Shown: piece after piece, positions 1-6,206 of the stretch | Layout of the letters: each line of letters begins with the position of its first letter | Numbering within the stretch: position 1 is the stretch's first letter | Source: Gemmatimonadota bacterium | Lineage (GTDB): Bacteria; Gemmatimonadota; Gemmatimonadetes; Gemmatimonadales; GWC2-71-9 | Length of the DNA stretch: 11,207 nt | Direction: 5' to 3' | Assembly (NCBI GenBank): GCA_003221985.1 | Contig: QHUQ01000162.1 | Location: forward strand, 1 to 11,207 | Made by a program: the position numbers and the translations under genes | The notes under the pieces: model-generated | What the model saw: the letters and a program-made list of their open reading frames with translations, nothing else | The model's database searches: none | Told to the model about the DNA's origin: nothing

Positions 1-432
1 CGCGTCGATTCAATACCGCCGATTCTGAGGGGGACGCCCACGACCCTGACCAGCATCCTGGATCTCGTGACCAAGGTCGGCATCGAGGAAGAGCGGCCCG
101 ACTGGCGTGGCACGCTGACCGCGATGTACAACCTGCGGCGCTTGCACGGCCTGGCGCGGATCTCCTACTATGGCGGCTTCGCCTCGGCGCAGCCCAGCTT
201 CACGGACCGGGAGACGTACGGCGCCAAGACGCTCGTCGATGCGGAGATCGGCTACCAGTTCAGCGCCGTCAACCTGTCGGTCGGGGCGCGCAATCTGTTC
301 GACGTCTATCCCGACCGAGCACATGCCGAGTTCAACAACAACGACAACACGTTCCCCTGGGCCGCGGCGTCGCCCTTCGGTTATAACGGCCGTTACCTGT
401 ATGCACGGGCAGAAATGCGTCTGCTCCAATAG
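1..432 (+). CDS. TonB-dependent receptor, C-terminal fragment (5' end outside window)
   Basis: Frame 1 is open from the first base of the window to a TAG stop at 430-432, so this is the last 143 residues of a longer gene. The residues alternate polar and hydrophobic like outer-membrane beta strands. They include the end-of-barrel signature of TonB-dependent receptors: VGARNLFDVYPDR at about 288-326, an Asn-rich loop, then a final strand ending YLYARAEMRLLQ. Such receptors import siderophores, cofactors or glycans across the outer membrane using TonB energy; the substrate cannot be read from this part. The usual C-terminal aromatic residue is replaced by Gln. The stop lies next to the ribosome-binding site of the next receptor, 11 bases away, so the two genes are probably cotranscribed. 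The GTG at 67 is internal and not the real start. Confidence 0.85.
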   Translation, partial: RVDSIPPILRGTPTTLTSILDLVTKVGIEEERPDWRGTLTAMYNLRRLHGLARISYYGGFASAQPSFTDRETYGAKTLVDAEIGYQFSAVNLSVGARNLFDVYPDRAHAEFNNNDNTFPWAAASPFGYNGRYLYARAEMRLLQ

Positions 433-440
433 GGAGGAGT
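431..440 (+). promoter_or_regulatory. Strong ribosome-binding site of the full-length TonB receptor
   Basis: AGGGAGGAGT overlaps the stop codon of the preceding receptor fragment and ends 3 bases before the ATG at 444. It is one of the best Shine-Dalgarno matches in the window. It fixes the start and suggests translational coupling between the two receptors. Confidence 0.75.
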
Positions 441-443
441 TCT

Positions 444-3119
444 ATGGTTAGCGCTGCAAGATTGCTGAGCATTGCCGCGATCGCCGTCCTACTGTCCGCC
501 GTTCCCGGGGGGGCGCAGGCCCAGAACGGCCGGATCCGGGGTGTGGTACGCGACGCCCACAGCGTTCCGATGGCTGGCGCCACGGTCCGCGTGACTGGTG
601 GCACCGGTGCTGCCCGCCGCGCGACGTCGGATGCCGACGGCGCGTTTTCATTTACGAACGTCGCCCCCGGTACCTACACCGTGTCCGCGTCCCTGCCCGG
701 CGTCAGAACGCAGGTGCAGCAGGGCGTTCAGGTTGCGGCCGACGCCGAAGCGGTGGTGAACTTCGTGCTGCAAGCGCTCGAGATGGAAGCGATTACCGTC
801 ACGGCGATGAAGCGTGAGGAGCAGCTCCTCAACGTACCAATCTCGATCGCCGCTCCGACGGAGCAGGCGCTGCGCGTACGTGGCGTGGACAACATCGAAG
901 AGGTCGCGCAAAACGTCGCCGGGTTCAGCGTGCAGAACCTCGGCCCCGGACAGAGCCAGCCCGCCATCCGCGGCGCGTCGTCAGGCCAAATCTCGCGCGA
1001 CCAGCCCGGTGTGAAGGAAGAGGTGGGCGCCTATCTCGACGAATCGGTGATCTCGCTGTCGCTGTTCACGCCGGACCTTGATCTGTTCGACGTCGGCCGC
1101 GTCGAGGTGTTGCGCGGGCCGCAGGGAACGCTGTTCGGCTCCGGGTCCCTCTCCGGGACGGTGCGTTACATCAGCAATCAGCCGGAGCTCGGCATCAGCA
1201 AGACGTTCGGCGAGACCGAGGTGACGGAGATCGACGGTGGTGAGCCCGGCACCAGTGCCAAGCTGGGATTCAACGCGCCGCTGGGAAATAAAGCGGCCGC
1301 GCGCATCGTAGGATACAGCTCCCGTACCGGCGGCTATATGGACGCGGTACAGCCGAACCTGCGCATCGACCAGAACGTCAACGGCAACAGCCGCGCGGGG
1401 CTCAGGGCCGCGATTCGCTTGCAACCAAACAGCAAGTTCAGCATTACGCCGCGGCTGGTGTATCAGCGCGCCAAAGCGGACGGCTGGAATCGCATCGACG
1501 CCTATAACATTCTGGCCAATCCGTTTACGACGACGCGCCCCAAGGTCACCCTGGGCGAGCGCCAGCTCTTCACGCAGATCGAAGAGCCCGTCACCGACAA
1601 GTTCCTGCTGGGGGACGTGAATCTTCAGGTGGATCTCGGTGCCGCTACGCTGACGGCGGTGACGTCGTACACGCACCGCAACATTCTGGTCGTGCGCGAC
1701 GCGACGGCGCTCTATGCCAGCATCGTCGGTGGCAGTTTCCAGCTGCCCGAAAACATTTACACGCTCGATGCACCGCTGTACGACCACACCAATTCGATTG
1801 TGTGGACGCAGGAAGTGCGCTTGGCCAGCAGCGCGCAGAACCAGCTGAAATGGCTTGTGGGCGCGTTCTACAGCAACAACAAGCGTGGCTACGGCCAGGA
1901 TGTGTTCGTCAAGAACTTCGACACGCTCGCCGCCCCGATCTGCTGCCCGGTGCTCGAGCCCGGCCTTCCTCCCCCTCCTCAGCCCGACGGGTGGACGATG
2001 GGGCCGCTCCTGACTACGAAGGACCATCTGTTCTTCTCCGATCTGAATTACAAGCTGACGCAGACGGCGGTGTTCGGCGAAGCTACGTTCAGCGCCACGC
2101 CAAAGCTCGACCTCACCGGCGGCTTGCGCTGGTACAACTTCGATGAGAACCGCGCACAGGCCTTCGACGGGTTCTTTGTAGGCTACGTCACGCGGCCCGG
2201 CAAGACGAAAGCCAACGGATTGGCGCCCCGCTTCATCGCCAATTACAAGGCGTCGGATGCGTTGACCTTCAATGCCCAGGCATCCCGCGGCTTCCGGCTC
2301 GGCGGGATCAACGACCCGCTCAACAAGCCCATCTGTTCTCCCGCGGATACGCTCACGTTCGGTGGCCGGGACTCGTGGAAAGACGAGACGGCGTGGAACT
2401 ACGAGGCCGGGATGAAGTCGCGCTTGTGGGGCGGGCGGGGCTCCGTGAATCTGTCCGCGTTCTACATGAAGATCGACAACCTGCAGCTGAACCTGACCGC
2501 GGGCACATGCTCCTCGCGTCTCGTGTTCAACGTCGACAAGGCGAAGAGCCAGGGTCTGGAATTAGAGGTGACGGCGTCGCCCAATGAGCATTGGGATCTG
2601 GCATTCTCCACCGGTTTCAACGATGCGAAGCTCTTGTCGACCGTCACGACCACGGACACCCTTGGCGTAACGACCGTGGTCGGCGGTGTGAAGAAGGGCA
2701 ACCGTCTTCCCAGCGTGCCGAAGGTTCAGGCGAGCGGGGCAATCACGTACGGAATGCCGATGGGGATCTCGCGCCTTTCGCTGACCGGCAGCTTCCAGTA
2801 CGTCGGCTCGCGCTACACACAGATCGACGACCTGACGCCTGGCATCGACACCGTGCACGTCGGGCGGATGGGGCAGAATATTGGTGGGCAGTCGGCGACG
2901 CAAACTTTCGTCTTCGACCCGCTGTTGGCGGCCTACAGCCTGTTCAATCTGCGGGCAGGATTGTCGCGGGGGGGCTGGGAGGCGGCGTTTTTCGTGAACA
3001 ACGTGACCGACGAACGAGCGTTCCTGGCACTGGATCGTGAGCGCGGACTGAATGCGCGCGTCGGGTATCTCACGAACCAGCCACGGACGTTCGGGGTGTC
3101 GTTGCGCTTCGATTACTGA
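444..3119 (+). CDS. TonB-dependent receptor with N-terminal carboxypeptidase-regulatory-like domain
   Basis: This is a complete 891-residue outer-membrane receptor. Residues 1-26 form a signal peptide with likely cleavage after AQA. Residues about 28-112 look like a CarboxypepD_reg-like beta-sandwich (GRIRGVVRDAHSVPMAGATV, later DGAFSFTNVAPGTYTV). A probable TonB box (EAITVTA) is at 115-121. The plug spans about 128-248 and carries the typical RVEVLRGPQGTLFGSGSLSG stretch. The remaining 640 or so residues are the barrel, with late motifs FRLGGIND, WNYEAGMKSR and FFVNNVTDERAF, and the protein ends in an aromatic residue (RFDY). The start is set by the Shine-Dalgarno site at 431-440. The N-terminal extension is common in SusC-like and Gemmatimonadota/Acidobacteriota receptors, but no SusD partner is visible downstream, so the ligand is unknown. 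A Cys-Cys pair followed by a Pro-rich loop lies at about 1940-1990. A 7-G run (507-513) falls in the signal-peptide codons. Confidence 0.93.
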   Translation: MVSAARLLSIAAIAVLLSAVPGGAQAQNGRIRGVVRDAHSVPMAGATVRVTGGTGAARRATSDADGAFSFTNVAPGTYTVSASLPGVRTQVQQGVQVAADAEAVVNFVLQALEMEAITVTAMKREEQLLNVPISIAAPTEQALRVRGVDNIEEVAQNVAGFSVQNLGPGQSQPAIRGASSGQISRDQPGVKEEVGAYLDESVISLSLFTPDLDLFDVGRVEVLRGPQGTLFGSGSLSGTVRYISNQPELGISKTFGETEVTEIDGGEPGTSAKLGFNAPLGNKAAARIVGYSSRTGGYMDAVQPNLRIDQNVNGNSRAGLRAAIRLQPNSKFSITPRLVYQRAKADGWNRIDAYNILANPFTTTRPKVTLGERQLFTQIEEPVTDKFLLGDVNLQVDLGAATLTAVTSYTHRNILVVRDATALYASIVGGSFQLPENIYTLDAPLYDHTNSIVWTQEVRLASSAQNQLKWLVGAFYSNNKRGYGQDVFVKNFDTLAAPICCPVLEPGLPPPPQPDGWTMGPLLTTKDHLFFSDLNYKLTQTAVFGEATFSATPKLDLTGGLRWYNFDENRAQAFDGFFVGYVTRPGKTKANGLAPRFIANYKASDALTFNAQASRGFRLGGINDPLNKPICSPADTLTFGGRDSWKDETAWNYEAGMKSRLWGGRGSVNLSAFYMKIDNLQLNLTAGTCSSRLVFNVDKAKSQGLELEVTASPNEHWDLAFSTGFNDAKLLSTVTTTDTLGVTTVVGGVKKGNRLPSVPKVQASGAITYGMPMGISRLSLTGSFQYVGSRYTQIDDLTPGIDTVHVGRMGQNIGGQSATQTFVFDPLLAAYSLFNLRAGLSRGGWEAAFFVNNVTDERAFLALDRERGLNARVGYLTNQPRTFGVSLRFDY

Positions 3120-3136
3120 GAACGGAGTAGATGAAC

Positions 3137-3171
3137 AAACCGCCGGACGGCACGCGCCGCCCGGCGGTTTT
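3137..3171. terminator. Bidirectional rho-independent terminator between convergent genes
   Basis: A perfect 10-base-pair stem, AAACCGCCGG (3137-3146) with CCGGCGGTTT (3161-3170), encloses a GC-rich loop that can pair further (CGG with CCG). The plus strand continues with a T, giving GGTTTT; the minus strand gives GGTTTGTT. It lies 17 bases after the receptor stop and 20 bases beyond the stop of the convergent membrane gene, so it probably ends both transcripts. Confidence 0.82.
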
Positions 3172-3190
3172 GCATTCTCGGATCGACTGT

Positions 3191-3670
3191 TTACATCCTG
3201 GCGCCCATTCCCGCGCCGGCTCCCATCCCCGCCCCCGCCCCCATCCCGGCGCCTTCCGTATAGAACTTCGCGCCAATGGCGGCCGCGACCGGCCACTCCA
3301 CGAGGGCAATCAGTGTCGTGATGACGGTGAGGTTCTGCGGCATCAGCGCCATCGGCCACATGAACAGCGTCGGCAGCAGTCCGCCGAGGACCCATCCGGC
3401 GACGCCGGCTTTGACCGCCGTGCCCGGCCCCGCGCCGAACCGCGGCCGGATGGCCGCGTACAGCCACACGAGGACGATCCCGGCGACAAAGTCGAGGAAC
3501 ACGAACCACGGGATCTGCGCATTGGTCATGGCGGGCTTGCCGAGCGCCTGCATCGCCGCGGCCATTTGCGCTTTGAAGACCATGCCGAACACCACGAAAT
3601 CAACGACATTCAGGACGACGCCCGCGATCAGGCCCCCGATAAGCACCTTCTGCATGTTGATCTTCCCCAT
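3191..3670 (-). CDS. Four-helix integral membrane protein with Gly/Met/Ala repeat tail, function unknown
   Basis: The protein has 159 residues. The start chosen is the ATG at 3670, encoding MGKINMQKVL, because GGAGGGGG lies 7 bases upstream; the frame stays open to 3757, but that extension covers the promoter and is unlikely to be coding. Four hydrophobic segments are visible at about 8-30, 52-74, 87-108 and 113-135, so it should sit in the inner membrane. The C-terminus is a low-complexity tail built from three imperfect GMGAGA units and ending in ARM. I do not recognise a catalytic motif or a named family; small four-helix proteins of this size are common in high-GC environmental bacteria. 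It is monocistronic: its promoter lies just after the stop of the upstream gene, and it converges on the receptor gene at a shared terminator. TAA stop at 3191-3193. Confidence 0.8.
   Translation of the reverse strand: MGKINMQKVLIGGLIAGVVLNVVDFVVFGMVFKAQMAAAMQALGKPAMTNAQIPWFVFLDFVAGIVLVWLYAAIRPRFGAGPGTAVKAGVAGWVLGGLLPTLFMWPMALMPQNLTVITTLIALVEWPVAAAIGAKFYTEGAGMGAGAGMGAGAGMGARM
3204..3257 (-). repeat. Three tandem 18-base units encoding GMGAGA-type repeats
   Basis: Three consecutive 18-base units (3204-3221, 3222-3239, 3240-3257) each begin CCCAT on the plus strand and encode the Gly-Met-Gly-Ala-Gly-Ala tail of the membrane protein on the minus strand. The units differ at a few third positions. 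Because each unit is a multiple of three, changes in copy number would lengthen or shorten the tail without breaking the frame. Confidence 0.75.
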
Positions 3671-3728
3671 CGTCGTACCCCCTCCAAAAGAGAGGACAGC
3701 GTCCGACCGGAGCACTCCTGCCGCCGCC

Positions 3729-3757
3729 ACGGTAGGGAATTCAACAGGAATCGTCAA
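3729..3757 (-). promoter_or_regulatory. Sigma-70-type promoter for the four-helix membrane protein
   Basis: On the minus strand TTGACG (3757-3752) is followed by a 17-base spacer and TACCGT (3734-3729). The -35 matches the consensus at five of six positions and the -10 at three of six. The site begins 2 bases after the stop of the upstream CBM48 gene, which gives a leader of about 50 bases before the ATG at 3670. Assigned from sequence only. Confidence 0.45.
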
Positions 3758-3758
3758 G

Positions 3759-4874
3759 TCATAGCACGTTCAGCACCGCCAACAACCCCCCCATGCCATC
3801 GGAAATGACGGCCACGCCGGCAGGCACAACCCATTCGTTCCCATCGACTACCAGGTTGAAGTAGTACGTCCCGGGCGCCAGCTGCAGGGCCGCTTCCCAG
3901 ATGTCGTCTCCGAGTCCGCGCAGCGGTGCCTGAGTCCAACCGTTCCAGCTGCCCGCAATCGCGACGGACTGCGCAGCGGGCATCCGAAAGCGCACGACGA
4001 CGCTGTCGCCGCGATGCTCGGCGACCAGCGGCCGAAGCAGTGGTCTGGGGGGGGGAGGGGGCGCAGAGTTCGAGGGCGCCGGCGTGAGCGCGCGGCGCAC
4101 CGTGAAGATTCTGACGGCGCCGGCCGCAAACCCGGCGCGGGGGAGCCCCTGAAACGGGTCGCGGAGGTAATTACCTCCCGATGCCTCGACGGCGATCGTC
4201 GGCGTCAGGAAGTACTGCAACGCAACGCTCGCCGCTCCACTCGAGGCGGAGGTCCGGCTCACCCGTCCGCTCAGCCACAGTGAGCCGACTACGCGCGGCC
4301 GGTCGACCGTCACGCCGCCGACCAGGTCGCTGTACCACGCGTCGAGCAGCCGCGTGGCTTCGACGCTCAGCGAGAGCTGCGATGCAGCGACGAATTGCCG
4401 CCAGCCACGCGCGCGCACCCGAAACGCGCCGACACCCGGCACCCCTTCGATGACGCCACTCACGAAACCCGCGCCCACCGCGCCGTTGCCGGAGACCACT
4501 TCGAGCAGCGCCGCGCCAGACCCGGCACCGATTCCATCGGATCGCGTGCTGGCCGCGAATGTCGCGCTGACAGCTGGGCGCGTCCCCGTGGTCTCGTGCG
4601 ACAGGGTCGCCCACATGTCGGCACGCGCCTGGCCGGCCCATGCGCCGCGCTCGAGCAGCGACAGCGCTCCGCTTACGCCGACGAAGGAAGAGGGGGTGAT
4701 CCGCTGCGCCGCTGGGGAGGCCGTCACAATACTGAAGCTCGACCCTCCCGTGTAGCGCACGGCACCCATTCCGATCCCCAGCGATCCCTGGCGCTGAGCG
4801 GAAAGGGCGGAGGGGGGGGGCAGTAGGGGCAATAGGGCCAATATCGCCGCAAACGAAACCGGTCCCATTCGCAT
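3759..4874 (-). CDS. Exported beta-rich protein with C-terminal glycogen-binding (CBM48) domain
   Basis: The protein has 371 residues. Residues 1-26 (MRMGPVSFAAILALLPLLPP then SALSA) resemble a signal peptide, with likely cleavage after LSA. Residues about 30-265 are rich in Gly, Ser, Val and aromatics in alternating patterns, as in an outer-membrane barrel, but I recognise no family there. Five prolines (272-276) form a linker. Residues about 284-371 match the AMPK-beta/isoamylase early-set type of CBM48: VAIAGSWNGW, then GDDIWEAALQLAPGTYYFNL and VVDGNEW. W313 and W348 align with the two tryptophans that stack on glucan in AMPK beta, but the late Asn seems absent (DGMGGLLAV). It is the last gene of the minus operon, 37 bases after its neighbour. 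No Shine-Dalgarno site precedes the ATG, which lies in an 11-base-pair hairpin; ATG at 4868 is an alternative start. Two nine-base G/C runs lie in the gene (4812-4820 in the signal peptide, 4047-4055 in the linker). A role in binding or sensing glucan at the envelope is inferred. Confidence 0.8.
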   Translation of the reverse strand: MRMGPVSFAAILALLPLLPPPSALSAQRQGSLGIGMGAVRYTGGSSFSIVTASPAAQRITPSSFVGVSGALSLLERGAWAGQARADMWATLSHETTGTRPAVSATFAASTRSDGIGAGSGAALLEVVSGNGAVGAGFVSGVIEGVPGVGAFRVRARGWRQFVAASQLSLSVEATRLLDAWYSDLVGGVTVDRPRVVGSLWLSGRVSRTSASSGAASVALQYFLTPTIAVEASGGNYLRDPFQGLPRAGFAAGAVRIFTVRRALTPAPSNSAPPPPPRPLLRPLVAEHRGDSVVVRFRMPAAQSVAIAGSWNGWTQAPLRGLGDDIWEAALQLAPGTYYFNLVVDGNEWVVPAGVAVISDGMGGLLAVLNVL

Positions 4875-4883
4875 GGGACCGGT
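4858..4883 (-). promoter_or_regulatory. Perfect 11-bp hairpin containing the start codon of the CBM48 protein gene
   Basis: ACCGGTCCCAT (4858-4868) and ATGGGACCGGT (4873-4883) are perfect inverted repeats around four bases. In the minus-strand transcript the loop is GCGA, a stable GNRA tetraloop. The first ATG begins in the stem and ends in the loop, and the second ATG is in the other arm. The arm is followed by TTCGTTT on the minus strand, so the element could also act as a weak terminator or attenuator for the upstream gene. The structure is read directly from sequence; its function is inferred. Confidence 0.6.
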
Positions 4884-4911
4884 AAGATACAGCGACTCAA
4901 CCGTCCGCTAG

Positions 4912-5220
4912 TTACGGCCGGCGGGGATTATTCCCGCGACCCTGTCCACCCTGGCCCGCGTGATCGGGTCTATGAGACGGCGAGGCCGGGACCGCTGGGG
5001 TCGCCGGCGTAGCCGGTATGGCGCGCGTCGTGGTTCCATCGGGATTGTGAACAGCCGGTGTGGCGCTGGTCGCCCGCCCCGCGGGCGTTGCAGGCGTGAC
5101 GGGCTGGTTGTCCAGGCCCACCGCCTCACCACGGACATGCGTCGCCCGCTTGGGCGTCTGCGCAGTCAGCAGCGCAGGCAGCAGCAAAACGGGACTGAGC
5201 AGGAAGATTCGCTTCAACAT
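4912..5220 (-). CDS. Small exported Pro/Thr/Ala-rich low-complexity protein
   Basis: The protein has 102 residues. A clear signal peptide (MLKRIFLLSPVLLLPALLTA) with positively charged residues and a Leu-rich core is likely cleaved before Gln21. The mature part is low complexity: repeated TPATPA, PATPATPAVPAS and similar, then a His/Gly/Gln/Arg/Asn-rich end (HAGQGGQGRGNNPRRP). No fold or family can be assigned; it resembles flexible, possibly cell-wall or surface-associated spacers. The ATG at 5220 is one base beyond the TAG of the sigma-like gene, and AAGGAG sits 5 bases upstream of it, inside the end of that gene. The two are therefore almost certainly translationally coupled. The CBM48 gene follows 37 bases downstream. 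Confidence 0.75.
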   Translation of the reverse strand: MLKRIFLLSPVLLLPALLTAQTPKRATHVRGEAVGLDNQPVTPATPAGRATSATPAVHNPDGTTTRAIPATPATPAVPASPSHRPDHAGQGGQGRGNNPRRP

Positions 5221-5221
5221 C

Positions 5222-5542
5222 CTAACTCCTTCTTACAGGGGAAACGCGCAACGCCCGCTCGGCGCGGGCCAACTCTCTGGCCATGTCGCGCAACAACGTC
5301 CACGGGCTGTCGCCGCCCGTGTACTGCGTCGCGGCGAACCAGAGCTGCGAAAATGCATCGCGCACGACCCGTTCGGCCGCGATGGCATCCGTCAGGATGC
5401 CGTACGCCTGGGCGTACAGCGAGGCACGATGCCGGCGCTCCAGTTCCACGAGGGCGGTGGAGTCCCGCTGCGCCAGCCGATGCATCAGCACCGCATCGGC
5501 GACGATGGGGGGGGAGGGTTGAGGCTCTAGCATCGCGGTCAT
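5222..5542 (-). CDS. Sigma-70 region 2-like protein lacking region 4
   Basis: Translation from the ATG at 5542 gives 106 residues. Residues about 15-97 follow the ECF sigma region 2 pattern: LMHRLAQRDSTALVELERRH, LYAQAYGILTDAIAAERVV, RDAFSQLWFAATQY, then WTLLRDMARELARAER. The genuine sigma factor next door has the parallel stretch AAEDAVQDAFVRAY. Here the usual acidic ED and the Gln have become ER and Arg, which may weaken core RNA polymerase binding. The protein stops 10 residues after region 2, and no region 4 is seen in any frame downstream, so it cannot be a standard sigma factor. The start is uncertain: the frame is open to a TTG at 5617, ATG at 5533 is also possible, and none has a good Shine-Dalgarno site. 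An 8-G run (5507-5514) lies near the N-terminus. It may be a degenerate sigma factor or a regulator retaining one sigma domain. It is the first gene of the minus operon. Confidence 0.65.
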   Translation of the reverse strand: MTAMLEPQPSPPIVADAVLMHRLAQRDSTALVELERRHRASLYAQAYGILTDAIAAERVVRDAFSQLWFAATQYTGGDSPWTLLRDMARELARAERALRVSPVRRS

Positions 5543-5663
5543 GTTTGGTAAAGATTGCCCACGGGGCCAGAGGTAACGCACGTCAGCGACGTAACGCGGG
5601 TCACCGTGGATCGCCAATCCGTTACCATTCCTCTATATCGCTACTCTTTAGCGGAGGAACCGG
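5543..5663. promoter_or_regulatory. Divergent promoter region with repeated GTAACG boxes
   Basis: About 120 bases separate the sigma-like gene (minus) from the ECF sigma gene (plus). The region holds GTAACGC at 5573-5579 and again at 5591-5597 (18 bases apart, under two helical turns), plus the inverted form CGTTACC at 5620-5626, which mirrors GGTAACG at 5572-5578. A possible plus-strand -10 (TATATC, 5634-5639) has only a weak -35 (TCGCCA, 5611-5616). The boxes could be an operator or an alternative-sigma promoter shared by both operons. If the minus gene starts at the TTG at 5617, part of this region is coding. Confidence 0.4.
5653..5657 (+). promoter_or_regulatory. Ribosome-binding site selecting a TTG start
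   Basis: GGAGG lies 6 bases before the TTG at 5664. It is the reason for choosing a non-ATG start for the ECF sigma factor; no in-frame ATG occurs before the conserved region 2. Confidence 0.7.
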
Positions 5664-6206
5664 TTGCGCGCTGAAACAGAGGCGGATGGCGACGTCGTTC
5701 GGGCGGTGCTCGCGGGCGACCGCGAGCGCTACGCACAACTGGTCGAACGCTATCGCGACCGCTATGCGCGCTACGCGGCACGGATGTTGGGCTCGACGGA
5801 TGCCGCGGAAGACGCCGTGCAGGATGCCTTCGTGCGCGCGTACGATCAGCTGGCGCAGTGTCAGGACCCCAACAAGTTTGTCGGTTGGTTCTTCCTCATT
5901 CTGCGTAACCGCTGCTTCGCGGAGCGGCGTCGCAACCGGACGCAGGCGCCGCTGGAGGCCGCCGATCAGGTGGCGGCCGCGGATCGCGCCGATGGCGGAG
6001 CGGAAACGGCCGAGCGGCGTCGCGCGTTGCAGCACGCGCTGCTCGAGCTGACGCCGGATCAACGGGAAGTGTTCGTCCTGAAGCATGTCGAGGGATTGTC
6101 GTACGGGGAGATCGCGGAGCGCTTGAGTACCTCGGTGCCGTCGCTGAAAATGCGGATGCACCGCGCCTACGATAGGCTGCGCGAACAACTGCGAGATCAC
6201 GAATGA
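5664..6206 (+). CDS. ECF-type RNA polymerase sigma factor
   Basis: The protein has 180 residues, the usual length for an extracytoplasmic-function sigma factor. Region 2 spans about residues 10-92, with DAAEDAVQDAFVRAYDQL for core binding and WFFLILRNRCFAERRRNR leading into promoter melting. An Ala-rich linker follows. Region 4 spans about 117-176: LLELTPDQREVFVLKHVEGL, then the helix-turn-helix SYGEIAERLSTSVPSLKMRM for -35 recognition. It should direct RNA polymerase to a dedicated promoter set. The TTG start is supported by GGAGG 6 bases upstream. The TGA overlaps the ATG of the next gene (ATGA), an arrangement typical of sigma/anti-sigma pairs. The divergent operon encodes a region 2-only relative. 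Region boundaries are by eye; the regulon is unknown. Confidence 0.93.
   Translation: MRAETEADGDVVRAVLAGDRERYAQLVERYRDRYARYAARMLGSTDAAEDAVQDAFVRAYDQLAQCQDPNKFVGWFFLILRNRCFAERRRNRTQAPLEAADQVAAADRADGGAETAERRRALQHALLELTPDQREVFVLKHVEGLSYGEIAERLSTSVPSLKMRMHRAYDRLREQLRDHE

Noticed and set aside
981..2027. A 348-codon open frame on the minus strand inside the TonB receptor
   Set aside because: It is a shadow of the receptor, which has full domain support on the plus strand. The shadow protein is Arg/His-rich without any recognisable domain.
3204..3257. CRISPR-like or mobile short repeat
   Set aside because: The units are adjacent without spacers, lie within a coding frame and are explained by a peptide repeat.
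2562..3509. A 315-codon minus-strand frame crossing the terminator and the membrane-protein gene
   Set aside because: It overlaps two supported genes and a terminator, and its composition is Arg-rich with no domain.
3671..3757. N-terminal extension of the four-helix membrane protein
   Set aside because: A strong Shine-Dalgarno site precedes the ATG at 3670, and the extension covers a good promoter.
4912..5221. Frameshifted region 4 following the sigma region 2-like gene
   Set aside because: No frame downstream shows a helix-turn-helix of region 4. The in-frame gene there has its own ribosome-binding site and signal peptide.
5543..5617. Longer form of the sigma-like protein from TTG at 5617
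   Set aside because: No Shine-Dalgarno site supports it, the extra residues are outside the sigma domain, and the segment overlaps the repeated boxes. It is not excluded, only less likely.
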